A stretch of 64,000 nucleotides of DNA from Aliirhizobium wenxiniae (lineage in GTDB: Bacteria > Pseudomonadota > Alphaproteobacteria > Rhizobiales > Rhizobiaceae), in contig NZ_JAEUAN010000004.1 of the NCBI RefSeq assembly GCF_019511445.1, positions 186,001 through 250,000 on the forward strand, read 5' to 3'. The notes below the pieces were generated by a model. The model was not told where the DNA came from. It worked only from the letters and a program-made list of their open reading frames with translations, and made no database searches. The position numbers and the translations under genes are program-made. Each line of letters starts with the position of its first letter. Positions within the stretch are counted from its first letter, which is position 1. This document shows positions 39,331 to 49,515 of this stretch, piece after piece.

Positions 39331-41667
39331 TCAGAACTGGTTTGCCATGCTGAAGCGGAATTCCTGGGTCTCGTCGAAGTCTTCCTTGAGAACCGGGATC
39401 GCGTAATCCATCCGGATATTACCGAACGGCGAAGCCCACATGACGCCGACACCGACGGACGCACGCCAGGACATGCCTGTGCCTTCGATCGCAGTGCCAG
39501 TCGTCTTTACGTCGTTACCGTACAGGGTGCCTGCATCAGCGAAAGCAGCAAGGCGCAGACCGATGTCTTCCGGAACGGCAGGCATTGGCATGGAAGCGTC
39601 AGCAGAGACGGTGAAGTAGGTCGTGCCACCGATTGCGTCGCCATCTTCCTTCGTACGCGGGCCGATACCATTATTGTCGAAACCGCGAACCTGACGTCCG
39701 CCAAGCGTAAACTGGTCGAAGACGTTCAGATTGTCGCCAGTGCCGAACACATGTCCTGCACCGACTGCGATCGAGCCGATAAGGTCAGCTTCGGTCGAAA
39801 GCGTCTGATAGTAGCGCGCACGTCCGGAAATCTTGTAGAACTCCGAATCACCACCCAGACCGGCAAATTCATGCGTGAAGGTTGCATAGATACCTTCACG
39901 TGCCATCGTCTGGCTGTCGAGCGTGTTGTAGGTCAGTGTCTGAGCGACCGACGACTGCGTGTACTTACCGTGATTGACGAGATCCTGATAGATCGGCGAC
40001 AGATCGGCAAAGTCGTTGCCATCGCTTTCGTATTCGATTTCCTTGTACGTGTACCGGAGGGTCGTCGCCAGATCTTCGGTGATTGGCGCCGTCACGCGCA
40101 GCGTGAAGCCCTGTTCCGAGTAGTCGTAGTTATCGTTCGACGACGTTTCGCTGCGGAAGACGTCAAAGCCTGCGGCCAGACGATAACCGAGGAAGTAAGG
40201 CTCGGTGAACGACAGCGAGTAAGTGCGCGAATCGTTCAGGCCACCACCGGCAGCAACGCGAACATACTGGCCGCGACCAAGGAAGTTCTTTTCTTCGACG
40301 GAGGCTTCGAGAATGAAGCCGTCACCACCGGCGGAGTAACCGGCGCCGATACCGAACGAACCGGTCGACTGATCTTCGACATCGACGACCACGACAACGC
40401 GGTCAGCAGCGGTACCCTGCGTCGTCGAGATATTGACCGACGTGAAGTAACCGAGCGCCTCAAGACGACGCTTTGCGCGCGAAATCATTTCCTGGTTGAA
40501 GGCATCGCCTTCGCTGAAATCGAATTCGCGGCGAATGACGTAATCGCGGGTACGGGTATTGCCACGGATTTCGATGCGCTCGACATAGGCGCGCTCGCCC
40601 TGATCGACCATATAGGAAACGCCGATCGTATTGGTCTGCAGGTTGCGATCACCGCGCGGGGTCACACGTGCGAAAGGATAGCCCTTCGAAGCAACCTGCT
40701 TGGAGATAGCCTCCATCGACTTCTGGATCTCACGGCTGTCGTAAACAGCGCCCGGCTTGGTCTCGACGAGACCCTGCAACTCTTCGCCGGAAACGCCTTC
40801 AACGCTCGACTCGACATTGATATCGCCGAACTGATAGCGCGGACCTTCTTCAACGGTGAAGTTGATCGTGTACTTGTTGGTTGCCGCATCGAGCTGCGCA
40901 TCGGACGAAATGATGCGGAAATCCGGGTAACCGTGATTGTAGTAGAACTGGCGCAGCGCATCTTCATCAGCGCGCAACTTGTCCGGGCTATAAACGTCCT
41001 TACGGGTCAGGAACGACAGCGGACCGGATTCCTTCGTGACGATAACCGCCTTGAGACGACCATCGCCATAAGCCTGATTACCGACAAAATTGATATCGGC
41101 GATCTTCGTACGATCACCTTCGTTGATAACGAAGGCAACGTTGACGCGGCCCTGTCCGACATTGACGGTCTGGGTGGTGATTTCGACGTCGCTGCGACCG
41201 ATCTGCGAATAGGCGGTACGAATGCGCTCGATATCAGCATTCACGATCGCCTGGCTGTACGGGCCGAGCGGCTGCGTCTGGACGACGCCGGAAAGCTTGT
41301 CGTCCTTGATCTTGCGGTTGCCGTTGAAAACAACCTGATTGACCAGTTCGTTCTCGGCGACAGTCACGACAAGCGAGCTGCCGGAGACGCTGATCTTTAC
41401 ATCAGAGAAGTAGCCGGTTGCGTAGAGACGCTTGACCGACTCATCAATGTCAGCACCGGAAAAGGAAACACCAGGCTGGATCGTGAGGTTGGAGCGAACA
41501 GCTTCTTCGCCGGCGCGCTGCGCGCCACGCACCTGAACGCTGCGGATGACAGCAGCCTCAGCACTCGCAGCACTTGCGAGCACCATAACGCCAGAACCCG
41601 ACGCGACAACACTAGCAGACAGCGCAAACGCCGAAACCGCGTTCAAAAACTTTGAACCAGCCTTCAT
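39331..41667 (-). CDS. bamA: Outer membrane assembly factor BamA
   Basis: This 778-residue Omp85 protein folds beta-barrels into the outer membrane. A signal peptide (MKAGSKFLNAVSAFALSASVVASG) precedes five POTRA domains (first: VIRSVQVRGAQRAGEEAV; fifth: YVERIEIRGNTRTRDYVIRREF) and the surface-antigen barrel, which ends EFRFSMANQF with the required terminal Phe. The L6-loop RGF motif is seen in GGRQVRGFDNNGIGPR. A TTG two codons upstream (41673) is better spaced from the AAGG ribosome site and may be the real start. Confidence 0.95.
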   Translation of the reverse strand: MKAGSKFLNAVSAFALSASVVASGSGVMVLASAASAEAAVIRSVQVRGAQRAGEEAVRSNLTIQPGVSFSGADIDESVKRLYATGYFSDVKISVSGSSLVVTVAENELVNQVVFNGNRKIKDDKLSGVVQTQPLGPYSQAIVNADIERIRTAYSQIGRSDVEITTQTVNVGQGRVNVAFVINEGDRTKIADINFVGNQAYGDGRLKAVIVTKESGPLSFLTRKDVYSPDKLRADEDALRQFYYNHGYPDFRIISSDAQLDAATNKYTINFTVEEGPRYQFGDINVESSVEGVSGEELQGLVETKPGAVYDSREIQKSMEAISKQVASKGYPFARVTPRGDRNLQTNTIGVSYMVDQGERAYVERIEIRGNTRTRDYVIRREFDFSEGDAFNQEMISRAKRRLEALGYFTSVNISTTQGTAADRVVVVVDVEDQSTGSFGIGAGYSAGGDGFILEASVEEKNFLGRGQYVRVAAGGGLNDSRTYSLSFTEPYFLGYRLAAGFDVFRSETSSNDNYDYSEQGFTLRVTAPITEDLATTLRYTYKEIEYESDGNDFADLSPIYQDLVNHGKYTQSSVAQTLTYNTLDSQTMAREGIYATFTHEFAGLGGDSEFYKISGRARYYQTLSTEADLIGSIAVGAGHVFGTGDNLNVFDQFTLGGRQVRGFDNNGIGPRTKEDGDAIGGTTYFTVSADASMPMPAVPEDIGLRLAAFADAGTLYGNDVKTTGTAIEGTGMSWRASVGVGVMWASPFGNIRMDYAIPVLKEDFDETQEFRFSMANQF

Positions 41668-41828
41668 TTTCAATTCTTACCTTTTCCCGTTGTCCCTCGG
41701 CGGGTGGAGCCCGACTCCGGCCACGTGTGTCGTTTTACCTTCTTTTGCCCTACAAGCAAGCTATCGCGTTAATTTCTATTTACTTCCTTTTGAAGCGTGG
41801 CTCTGAGGCCACGCAACATTGTAAACAT

Positions 41829-41851
41829 GGTGAATAATCGGTTTATTCACC
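41829..41851 (-). promoter_or_regulatory. Hairpin between rseP and bamA
   Basis: GGTGAATAA-TCGGT-TTATTCACC is a perfect 9-bp stem starting 11 bases after the rseP stop. A second stem, GCGTGGC/GCCACGC at 41795-41814, follows. Neither has a clear T-tract, so they may attenuate or protect the transcript rather than end it. Confidence 0.45.
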
Positions 41852-41861
41852 CGCAGCTCGC

Positions 41862-42983
41862 TTAGCCAATAAGGTTGGTGATATCGTTGAAGGTGGCAAA
41901 CACCATCAGACTGAGTACCATCGCAAGACCGATACGGAATGCGATCTCCTGGGCTCCGGCACCCAGGGGCTTCCCCCTCACAGCTTCTATTGCGTAGAAA
42001 ACCAAATGGCCGCCGTCAAGCACTGGAACCGGCATTAAGTTCAAAAGTCCAATAGAAACAGACAGGACGGCGGCAAGCTGAATGACGGCCGCAAAGCCCA
42101 GTGTCGCCATCTGCCCGGAGGCCTGCGCAACACGAACCGGGCCACCCAGCTGGTCGGCCCTCATCTTGCCCGTCACCAGGTTGCCGAGATAGCGGAATGT
42201 GCCGGTGATGATATTGCCGGTCTCCTTCACGCCCTCACCGACCGCCTCCAGCGGAGAGAAGGTTACAAGCCGGAAGTTGCCGCGCTCCTCATTGGTGACG
42301 ATGCCGATCAGGCCGAGTTCCACCTTGTTGCCGAACTGATCGTCGATCTCAGTGCGCTTCGGCACCATCGGCAGATCGAGGTCCTGGCCGTTACGCTCAA
42401 CCGTGACGACGATCGAAGTTTCAGGCCTCACACTCACATAGCGACGCACCTCGTCGAAGGTGGAGACCTTGGATCCATCAAGCGCAACAAGCCGATCGCC
42501 CGGCTGAACCCCGGCTTCAGCAGCCGCGCTGTCTGGACGCACCTCTGCGACAACCGGATCGGCAATCATTTTCCCGTAAACGGAAAACAGGACCGCAAAA
42601 ATGGCAATCGCCAATATGAAGTTCGCGATTGGACCCGCCGCAACGGTGGCCGCGCGCTTCCAAAGCTTTGCCCCTGCGAGCGTCTGAGCCCTGTCGGCCT
42701 CGCTCATATGCGCAACACTCGAGGCGTCAGGAAGACTCGACGCATCCTCGTCGCCGAAGAACTTCACATAGCCGCCAAGCGGAATGGCCGACAGTTTCCA
42801 GCGTGTCCCGTGGCTATCGGTATAACCGACCAATTCCGGACCGAAGCCGACCGAAAAGGCGGTTACCCGGATCCCGCTCCACCGCCCCACAAGATAGTGC
42901 CCCATCTCGTGGACGAAGACGAGCAGGGAAAGAACGAGGATAAACGGGATGATATAGCCCGTTATGAAACCAAGGATGGCCAT
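41862..42983 (-). CDS. rseP: Site-2 membrane metalloprotease RseP/MmpA
   Basis: This 373-residue intramembrane protease cleaves anti-sigma factors or other membrane substrates. The start MAILGFITGYIIPFILVLSLLVFVHEMGH places the HExxH zinc motif in the first helix. A PDZ domain follows at about 110-190 (VRPDSAAAEAGVQPGDRLVALDGSKV). The C-terminal membrane motif NLMPVPVLDGGHLVFYAIEA completes the active site. A single PDZ is visible, fewer than E. coli RseP, as in Caulobacter MmpA. Confidence 0.94.
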   Translation of the reverse strand: MAILGFITGYIIPFILVLSLLVFVHEMGHYLVGRWSGIRVTAFSVGFGPELVGYTDSHGTRWKLSAIPLGGYVKFFGDEDASSLPDASSVAHMSEADRAQTLAGAKLWKRAATVAAGPIANFILAIAIFAVLFSVYGKMIADPVVAEVRPDSAAAEAGVQPGDRLVALDGSKVSTFDEVRRYVSVRPETSIVVTVERNGQDLDLPMVPKRTEIDDQFGNKVELGLIGIVTNEERGNFRLVTFSPLEAVGEGVKETGNIITGTFRYLGNLVTGKMRADQLGGPVRVAQASGQMATLGFAAVIQLAAVLSVSIGLLNLMPVPVLDGGHLVFYAIEAVRGKPLGAGAQEIAFRIGLAMVLSLMVFATFNDITNLIG

Positions 42984-43023
42984 CAATGTTTCCGCTTCAC
43001 AATACCAAGGCTGGTCGCCGCTC

Positions 43024-43857
43024 TTACAGACCGAAGATGAAGGCTGCGACAGAATTGCTAACATGGCCCTTCATGGCCGTGTCCACAAGCGTCAACAGAA
43101 ATACGGCAAAAGAGGCAAAAACCAAGCCGTCTACCCTGTCCATCACGCCACCGTGTCCGGGAATCAAATGACTGCTGTCCTTGACGCCGAAGCGACGCTT
43201 GATGAAGGATTCGAACAGATCGCCAAGCTGACTGGCGACAGACAGGAGAAAGGCAAGCGCCATCGTCCACAGGGAAACCCGCGAGAACACGCCGAGCGTC
43301 AGAAGTCCGCTTGCAGCTACACCCGCCACTGTTCCGCCGATCGCACCGGACCATGTCTTGCCGGGAGAAATTCGCGGCGCAAGCTTAGGTCCGCCGATAG
43401 CACGACCGACGAAATATGCCAGGATGTCAGTCCCCCAGACAACGGCGAAAATGAAGAGCATCGCCACGAACCCGGCCTGATTGTCCCCACGGATCGCCGC
43501 AAGAGAAATGCCGCTCAGACCCGCATAGACGATACCGCCCGGGATCCACCAAGGACCTCGACCGGGCAGAACCAGGATCGCTGCCGTGATTGCACCGCCG
43601 CAGAGCAGCGGCATGGAGAGATCACCTCCCCCCACCGCTATATCGAGAGCAATGAGCAGGACGATCAACCAGCCAAAGGCGTTTGCCTTGAAGTCCCGCT
43701 CGGCGAGACGGGTCATCGTCGACCATTCATAGTAGATCAGCGGAGCGATCACCGCGGCCACAAGATTGAACGCCCAGCCGCCCATCCAGGTCGCAGCCAG
43801 AACAACCACGGCAAGCACGATCGCGGATATGATCCGAAGCTTGAGCTCGCTTGCCAT
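43024..43857 (-). CDS. cdsA: Phosphatidate cytidylyltransferase
   Basis: This 277-residue membrane enzyme makes CDP-diacylglycerol for phospholipid synthesis. The start [21 protein letters not shown] at 43857 overlaps the uppS stop by one base (TAATG). Around seven to eight hydrophobic helices are seen, and the C-terminal signature is HLIPGHGGVMDRVDGLVFAS with the two aspartates. Length is typical of rhizobial CdsA. Confidence 0.95.
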   Translation of the reverse strand: MASELKLRIISAIVLAVVVLAATWMGGWAFNLVAAVIAPLIYYEWSTMTRLAERDFKANAFGWLIVLLIALDIAVGGGDLSMPLLCGGAITAAILVLPGRGPWWIPGGIVYAGLSGISLAAIRGDNQAGFVAMLFIFAVVWGTDILAYFVGRAIGGPKLAPRISPGKTWSGAIGGTVAGVAASGLLTLGVFSRVSLWTMALAFLLSVASQLGDLFESFIKRRFGVKDSSHLIPGHGGVMDRVDGLVFASFAVFLLTLVDTAMKGHVSNSVAAFIFGL

Positions 43858-44600
43858 TAGCCGACGACCGCCGCAGGTCTCGCAGACAAGCCGCCAAAGC
43901 GCCGGTCTCGCGCCGCATAAATCTTGAGTGCCTCGACGAAAAGCCCGCGATTGAAGTCCGGCCAATAGTCAGGCAGGAACACGAACTCGGAATAGGCCGC
44001 CTGCCAGAGCAGGAAATTCGAAAGGCGCTCCTCGCCGCTGGTGCGGATGATGAGGTCCGGATCAGGTATTCCCGCAGTATCGAGATGATCGCTAATCATC
44101 TCGGGAGTGATCGCCGCCGGATCCAGCAGACCTGCCTTGACCTTCTGTGCAATCAGCGTGGTTGCCCGCGCGATCTCGTCTCGGGAACCGTAGTTGAATG
44201 CGATCACGACCGTAAGGGCGGTATTGTTGCGCGTTGTTTCCTCGGCTTCCAGAAGAAGCGGAAGAATATCCCCACGCAGCCTTTCGCGCTCGCCGATAAC
44301 CTTGATGCGCACGTTTTCGCGATGAAGCTCGGCCAGATCGCGACGAATAAAACGGCGTAGCAGGCCGAGAAGGTCGCTGACCTCGGCTTCCGGCCTGTTC
44401 CAATTTTCGGACGAGAACGCAAACAGGGTGAGATAGCGGATGCCAAGTTCACCCGCCGCCCTGACGGTCTCCTTGACCGCCTCGACACCCTTGTTGTGCC
44501 CCATCGTCCGGGCAAGGCCACGCTTGTTAGCCCACCGGCCATTGCCGTCCATGATGATGGCAACGTGCTGCGGAATGATCGCAATATCTGGCGTCAGCAT
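43857..44600 (-). CDS. uppS: Undecaprenyl diphosphate synthase
   Basis: This 247-residue cis-prenyltransferase makes the C55 lipid carrier for peptidoglycan and LPS. Motifs: [18 protein letters not shown] (catalytic Asp), [66 protein letters not shown] and [14 protein letters not shown]. Full length. Confidence 0.96.
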   Translation of the reverse strand: MLTPDIAIIPQHVAIIMDGNGRWANKRGLARTMGHNKGVEAVKETVRAAGELGIRYLTLFAFSSENWNRPEAEVSDLLGLLRRFIRRDLAELHRENVRIKVIGERERLRGDILPLLLEAEETTRNNTALTVVIAFNYGSRDEIARATTLIAQKVKAGLLDPAAITPEMISDHLDTAGIPDPDLIIRTSGEERLSNFLLWQAAYSEFVFLPDYWPDFNRGLFVEALKIYAARDRRFGGLSARPAAVVG

Positions 44601-44650
44601 GTCCTATGCAATTCCTTCAACGGCCAAGGGAGGAAAAAAAGTTTCCCAAC

Positions 44651-45211
44651 CTAGACCTGCATGATTTCCTTTTCCTTATCCGCAAGCAAGCGGTCGACTT
44701 CAGAAATCGTATCGTCGGTCATCTTCTGGACCTTTTCCGACTGCGAACGACTGTCGTCCTGACCGATTACGCCATCCTTTTCGGCTTTTTTCAGGCCTTC
44801 CATACCATCACGGCGAACATGGCGAGCAGCGACCTTTGCCTTTTCCGCGTAATCGTGGGCAACCTTGACCAGCGACTTGCGGCGCTCTTCGTTGAGTTCC
44901 GGCAGAGGGATACGCAGGTTCTGGCCATCAACGATCGGGTTGAGACCGAGGTTAGATTCACGAATACCGCGCTCAACGGCAGCAACCATCGACTTGTCCC
45001 AGATGGAGACGCCGAGCATGCGGGGTTCCGGCACAGTGATGTTCGCGACCTGGTTCAGAGGCACGCGCGAACCATAAGCTTCGACCATCACAGGATCGAG
45101 AACGTTTGCCGAAGCACGGCCGGTTCTCAAGGAAGCGATATCGCTCTTGAACGCGTTGATGGCGCCATCCATGCGGCGCTTGATGTCGTTGAGATCGACT
45201 GATCCACTCAT
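44651..45211 (-). CDS. frr: Ribosome recycling factor
   Basis: This 186-residue factor splits post-termination ribosomes with EF-G. The start [22 protein letters not shown] at 45211 is the conserved one; the longer frame is spurious. Key blocks: [48 protein letters not shown], and LTEERRKSL-like [27 protein letters not shown]. Lies between pyrH and uppS, as in most bacteria. Confidence 0.97.
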   Translation of the reverse strand: MSGSVDLNDIKRRMDGAINAFKSDIASLRTGRASANVLDPVMVEAYGSRVPLNQVANITVPEPRMLGVSIWDKSMVAAVERGIRESNLGLNPIVDGQNLRIPLPELNEERRKSLVKVAHDYAEKAKVAARHVRRDGMEGLKKAEKDGVIGQDDSRSQSEKVQKMTDDTISEVDRLLADKEKEIMQV

Positions 45212-45275
45212 GGTTGGAACTCCCGTCTTGTTCTTGGCGGACCAGCCCTGTCTTGAAGCAGGCCGCGATCGTTTA

Positions 45276-45998
45276 TCAGTTGTCGGATACGATGGTCTTG
45301 CGGCCACCGCCGGTCAAGATTTGGGTGAAGCCGCCTGCCTCGTGGATAGAGAAGACGACGATCGGAATGTGGTTTTCACGAGCAAGCGCGACTGCTGCAA
45401 CATCCATGACAGCCAGGCCCTTTTCAAGAACCTCACTATGGGTCAGCGTATCGAAGCGGGTTGCATCGGGCTGCTTCTTCGGGTCGGCGGAATAGATGCC
45501 ATCGACCTGCGTGCCCTTGAAGATCGCTTCGGCGCCGATTTCGGCGGCGCGCAACGCTGCAGCCGAATCGGTCGTGAAGAACGGATTGCCGGTGCCGCCT
45601 GCAAAAATCACCACGCGCCCCTGCGCCATGTGGTGAAGCGCCTGGCGCTGCGAGAAGCTTTCGCAAATTTCCGGCATGGCAATGGCCGAAAGCACCACCG
45701 TATCGATGTCGAGCTTGCGTAGTGATGTTGCGAGCGCCAGTGCGTTGATGACGGTGGCGAGCATGCCCATGTGGTCGCCGGTCACACGGTCGCCACCCTT
45801 GGAGGCCACAGCAACACCGCGAAAGATGTTGCCACCGCCGACAACGACGCCGACTTCGACACCTATGCGACGCGCTTCGGCAATGTCGGAAGCGATACGG
45901 TCGACGACCGTGACATCGATGCCAAAACCCTGACTGCCCATCAGAGCCTCACCGGAGGCTTTGAGCAAAACGCGCTTGTATATGGGCTGAGACGACAT
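45276..45998 (-). CDS. pyrH: Uridylate kinase
   Basis: This 240-residue amino-acid-kinase-fold enzyme phosphorylates UMP. The start [21 protein letters not shown] is at 45998. Blocks: [62 protein letters not shown] and [26 protein letters not shown]. Bacterial length and order (tsf-pyrH-frr). Confidence 0.97.
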   Translation of the reverse strand: MSSQPIYKRVLLKASGEALMGSQGFGIDVTVVDRIASDIAEARRIGVEVGVVVGGGNIFRGVAVASKGGDRVTGDHMGMLATVINALALATSLRKLDIDTVVLSAIAMPEICESFSQRQALHHMAQGRVVIFAGGTGNPFFTTDSAAALRAAEIGAEAIFKGTQVDGIYSADPKKQPDATRFDTLTHSEVLEKGLAVMDVAAVALARENHIPIVVFSIHEAGGFTQILTGGGRKTIVSDN

Positions 45999-46057
45999 GA
46001 CGGCTCCTTGAAAAAAGCAAGACGGAACGGAGAGATCAAACGGCTTGCGGATACACG

Positions 46058-46086
46058 AAGGGCACCGGCTTGTCACCGGTGCCCTT
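46058..46086 (-). terminator. Hairpin between tsf and pyrH
   Basis: AAGGGCACCGG-CTTGTCA-CCGGTGCCCTT is a perfect 11-bp stem, 29 bases after the tsf stop. No T-tract follows on the minus strand, so read-through into pyrH is likely; partial termination or processing is possible. Confidence 0.6.
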
Positions 46087-46114
46087 GGAGTTTTCACTGG
46101 ATTAGGCGACGAAA

Positions 46115-47041
46115 TCAGCCCTTTGCAGCGGCAGCGACTTCTGCAGCGAAGTCGGTCTCTTCCTTTTCAACGCCTTCGCCGAGAAGAAGACGGGCCATGC
46201 CGGTCACTTCGATCGGCGCGCCGACTTCCTTTTCGGCAGCCTTGACGGCTTCGCCGACAGTCAGGTCGGGGTTGATGACGAAAGCCTGCGAAAGCAGGGC
46301 AACTTCTTCGAAGAACTTGCGCATGCGGCCTTCAACCATCTTCTCGATGATGGCTTCCGGCTTGCCGGATTCGCGAGCCTGCTCGATGAAGACGTGACGT
46401 TCGCGCTCGGCGACGGCGGCATCAACTTCTTCAGCGCGGACAGCGAGCGGAGCCGTTGCAGCAATGTGCATGGCAACCTGACGGCCGATTGCGTTGAGCG
46501 CTTCCTTGTTGCCGGTCGACTTCAGGGCAACCAGAACACCGAGCTTGCCGAGACGGTCGGCAGCAGCATTGTGGATGTAGGTGGAAACAACGCCATCTTC
46601 CACTTCGAGAGCAGCCGAACGGCGCAGGTTCATGTTTTCACCGATCGTGCCGACAGCGTCCTTGATCGTGTCGACGACCGACTTGCCGGTCTCAGGGTAG
46701 ATGGCTGCGCCAACGGCTTCAACGGTGCCGTCGGTGGAAAGGGCAACGTCTGCAATGCCGCGAACCATGGCCTGGAAGGCATCGTTACGGGCAACGAAGT
46801 CGGTTTCGGAGTTGACTTCAACGACAACAGCCTTGGTGCCGGCAGAAGCAACGCCGATCAGGCCTTCGGCAGCGGTGCGGCCAGACTTCTTGTCGGCCTT
46901 GGCGATGCCCTTGGCGCGCAGCCAGTCGATTGCCGCTTCGATGTCGCCGTTGTTTTCGATCAGCGCCTTCTTGCAGTCCATCATGCCTGCGCCAGACTTT
47001 TCGCGCAGTTCCTTCACCAGTGCAGCGGTGATTTCAGCCAT
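46115..47041 (-). CDS. tsf: Elongation factor Ts
   Basis: This 308-residue factor exchanges GDP for GTP on EF-Tu. [29 protein letters not shown] is the classic N-terminus with the TDF-like contact in [15 protein letters not shown]. The dimerisation and core repeats follow ([32 protein letters not shown]). Full length for alphaproteobacteria. It is downstream of rpsB, with a terminator between them. Confidence 0.98.
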   Translation of the reverse strand: MAEITAALVKELREKSGAGMMDCKKALIENNGDIEAAIDWLRAKGIAKADKKSGRTAAEGLIGVASAGTKAVVVEVNSETDFVARNDAFQAMVRGIADVALSTDGTVEAVGAAIYPETGKSVVDTIKDAVGTIGENMNLRRSAALEVEDGVVSTYIHNAAADRLGKLGVLVALKSTGNKEALNAIGRQVAMHIAATAPLAVRAEEVDAAVAERERHVFIEQARESGKPEAIIEKMVEGRMRKFFEEVALLSQAFVINPDLTVGEAVKAAEKEVGAPIEVTGMARLLLGEGVEKEETDFAAEVAAAAKG

Positions 47042-47200
47042 TGTGAGCCTCTTGTCGGTTTGTTGCGTGCCGCCGAAAAAACCTCGGCGAACTCAAGGTT
47101 TTGGGAACGAATGTACCCGGAAGTATGACAGGGTGATGAAGATCACCGCCGGCCTGCTCTTCAACCGCGATCCGATGGAGCGTGGGCGAACAGGACTTTT

Positions 47201-47238
47201 AAACAAACCGAGGCCAGGGATCGTCTCTCTGGCCTCGG
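47201..47238 (-). terminator. Terminator of rpsB
   Basis: CCGAGGCCAG-(11-base loop)-CTGGCCTCGG, followed on the minus strand by TTTGTTTAAAAG. It lies 45 bases after the rpsB stop and probably sets a different level for tsf. Confidence 0.85.
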
Positions 47239-47283
47239 TCGAATTGGAAAAGCAGGAACGGATGAACCGTCCCGACCTTGGCC

Positions 47284-48051
47284 TTAGGCTTCAGCTTCGC
47301 CTTCGAGAGCCGGCTCGATCGGAGCTTCAGCGGAAGCGCCGAGGTCACGACCCGAAGCGCCCTGCTGGCGAGCGATGCCGTCAATGGCAGCGCGTGCGAT
47401 CAGGTCGCAGTAGAGAGCGATGGCGCGCGAAGCGTCGTCGTTACCCGGGATCGGGAAGTCGATGAGGTCCGGATCGCAGTTCGAGTCGATGATGGCAACG
47501 ACCGGGATGCCGAGACGCTTGGCTTCGTCGATCGCGATCTTTTCCTTGTTGGTGTCGATGATGAACATCAGGTCCGGAACGCCGCCCATGTCGCGGATAC
47601 CGCCGAGAGCCTTGTCCAGCTTCTCGCGTTCGCGCTCAAGGTTCAGACGCTCCTTCTTGGAGTAGCCGGACTGTTCCGAAGACAGGATCTCGTCGAGCTT
47701 GCGCAGACGCTGGATCGAGTTCGAAATGGTCTTCCAGTTGGTCATCATGCCGCCGAGCCAGCGGGAGTTGACGTAGTACTGGGCAGAACGCTTGGCCGAA
47801 TCAGCGATCAGCTCGGAAGCCTGACGCTTGGTGCCAACGAACAGAACGCGGCCGCCACGAGCAACGGTGTCGGACACGACCTGAAGGGCGCGCGACAGCA
47901 TCGGAACGGTCTGAGCCAGATCGATGATGTGGATGTTGTTACGGTCGCCGAAGATGTACGGCTTCATCTTCGGGTTCCAGCGGTGCGTCTGGTGGCCGAA
48001 GTGGATGCCTGCTTCGAGAAGCTGGCGCATAGAGAAATCGGGCAATGCCAT
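47284..48051 (-). CDS. rpsB: 30S ribosomal protein S2
   Basis: This 255-residue ribosomal protein begins [35 protein letters not shown], the standard S2 signature. Further blocks: [49 protein letters not shown] and [57 protein letters not shown]-terminal acidic/Ala tail ([15 protein letters not shown]) is normal in rhizobia. Confidence 0.98.
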   Translation of the reverse strand: MALPDFSMRQLLEAGIHFGHQTHRWNPKMKPYIFGDRNNIHIIDLAQTVPMLSRALQVVSDTVARGGRVLFVGTKRQASELIADSAKRSAQYYVNSRWLGGMMTNWKTISNSIQRLRKLDEILSSEQSGYSKKERLNLEREREKLDKALGGIRDMGGVPDLMFIIDTNKEKIAIDEAKRLGIPVVAIIDSNCDPDLIDFPIPGNDDASRAIALYCDLIARAAIDGIARQQGASGRDLGASAEAPIEPALEGEAEA

Positions 48052-48250
48052 GCCTAGTTATCCTTTTCCGGTTGAACCTCCGCAAGGCGAACAGCAACCC
48101 TCTCTTGAGGAATGCCACCGGCGGAAAAGCCCGGATTTCTCCCGGACGATCCCATGCCTTACGTGTGGAATGCGGGTGCCCATACAGGCGATTGTAGAAA
48201 ATTGCAAGCGCTGCTGTGCAGCTTTCGCCGCACGACGCGTCCAAAATCCG

Positions 48251-48448
48251 TCAGGCTTTCGCCCCGAGCCTCTGGCGGACTTGCTCGACACTGCCACGAA
48301 TATAGACCGTATGCGGTTGCCCTGCGCCGTTGACCGCAGCAAACGTGACGATCGTCACCCCTTCCTCGAAGGGCATCACGTAAAGGATCTGCGCCGGATT
48401 GATGTAGACCTCCTGATTGTGGGTATTCTTAAATCCGATCAATGCCAT
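48251..48448 (-). CDS. Small FlbD-like beta protein (65 aa)
   Basis: This 65-residue protein reads MALIGFKNTHNQEVYINPAQILYVMPFEEGVTIVTF then AAVNGAGQPHTVYIRGSVEQVRQRLGAKA. The pattern of a short strand, YINPAQI, a long strand, then a terminal helix V-E-Q-V is like the FlbD/YlzI family, but no flagellar genes are nearby and the match is structural impression only. It stands between eipB and rpsB, read in the same direction as both. Confidence 0.65.
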   Translation of the reverse strand: MALIGFKNTHNQEVYINPAQILYVMPFEEGVTIVTFAAVNGAGQPHTVYIRGSVEQVRQRLGAKA

Positions 48449-48563
48449 GAATCACTCCTTATTGCGGCGCAACTACAGACACGAATCTAACAGGGTGTCG
48501 AGTATTGCAGCACGCACATCTGGCACTGCGACCGCATGTGGCAGGCTGAGGGAAAGCTTTCGT

Positions 48564-49406
48564 CTAGCGCGGAACGGCGGGGCACGGATCCTGTTGTGTC
48601 TTCAGGAGTTCCAGCTTCACCAAACTGCCTTCCAGCGAAAAATCACCGTAATCCATGGTCAGATCACGGGTGATGCCGTTTTCGTAGAGCTTGAACGACA
48701 TGTTGTAGACCGGCATCGGATCGCCGGCGGCTCCGTCGTTGAAATAGGCGATTGTCACCGGCCAATAGGGCGCCTTGGCGAACTCGCCGGCTGCACCAGC
48801 TTCCGCATCGCCCTTTTGCGGCGTCTCCGCCTTGCCGATCACGGTAGAGGTCAGAAGCGACTGATCGCCATTCTCCGAACCGTCGAAGACACGCGTCTCG
48901 AAAATGCGTTTGTTGTCCTTGGCCTGTTGGATGATGTCGAGCATGTGGCTGGTCGGAAAGGCGCTCGCCGGCAGATCGACTTCCCTACTGCCTGAGCCCT
49001 GCAGCTCGACCTTGACGCCCCCCTCACCTTCGCTCGCATCGCCGGTCACGCTCTTGTCGAGCTGTTCATCCGTGTAGGATTTGGTCTCGAAATGAAACTG
49101 CTTTGCGGAAAGATCCTCGAACGTCTTGGTCTGCTGGTCGCTGACGCGGGTCTCTTCGCCCGTGCTGATCTTGGTGACCAACCGGAAATTGGTCGTGAAT
49201 CCGGTGCAGGCAGAGCCGTTGAATTCATAGACCATACGGCCAAACATGCCCTCGATACCCGAACGCTCTGACGCATCCTTGAGCTTGAGGTCGTAGACCG
49301 CCCGGTGAGGAATAAGCAGGCGCGCAGCACTATCGGCGCTGATCGGCGCAGCGGAGGCGACACCGGCACTGGTGACGAGGAACAGCGCGAGGCTCGTGCG
49401 CAGCAT
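48564..49406 (-). CDS. EipB-type periplasmic envelope-integrity protein (DUF1849)
   Basis: This 280-residue protein has a signal peptide (MLRTSLALFLVTSAGVASA) and the DUF1849 N-terminal signature HRAVYDLKLKDAS. Two cysteines, SACTGF near residue 67 and DPCPAVPR at the very end, match the conserved disulfide of EipB, a beta-spiral periplasmic protein that maintains the envelope in Brucella. The SGIEGMFGRMVYEFNGSACTGF block is typical. It is a monocistronic gene divergent from ridA. Confidence 0.9.
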   Translation of the reverse strand: MLRTSLALFLVTSAGVASAAPISADSAARLLIPHRAVYDLKLKDASERSGIEGMFGRMVYEFNGSACTGFTTNFRLVTKISTGEETRVSDQQTKTFEDLSAKQFHFETKSYTDEQLDKSVTGDASEGEGGVKVELQGSGSREVDLPASAFPTSHMLDIIQQAKDNKRIFETRVFDGSENGDQSLLTSTVIGKAETPQKGDAEAGAAGEFAKAPYWPVTIAYFNDGAAGDPMPVYNMSFKLYENGITRDLTMDYGDFSLEGSLVKLELLKTQQDPCPAVPR

Positions 49407-49515
49407 TCATATTCTCCTGTTGGACTCGGGCGCGGGTGTTATAAGAACGCCATCAGCCAAGGTTATGACCTTGATGAAGGATTTTTGTACGCTTGACAAC
49501 AAACCGGAGACCGAA

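Noticed and set aside
39001..41655. 884-residue plus-strand open frame
   Set aside because: Antisense of bamA, whose signal peptide, POTRA repeats and terminal Phe are clear.
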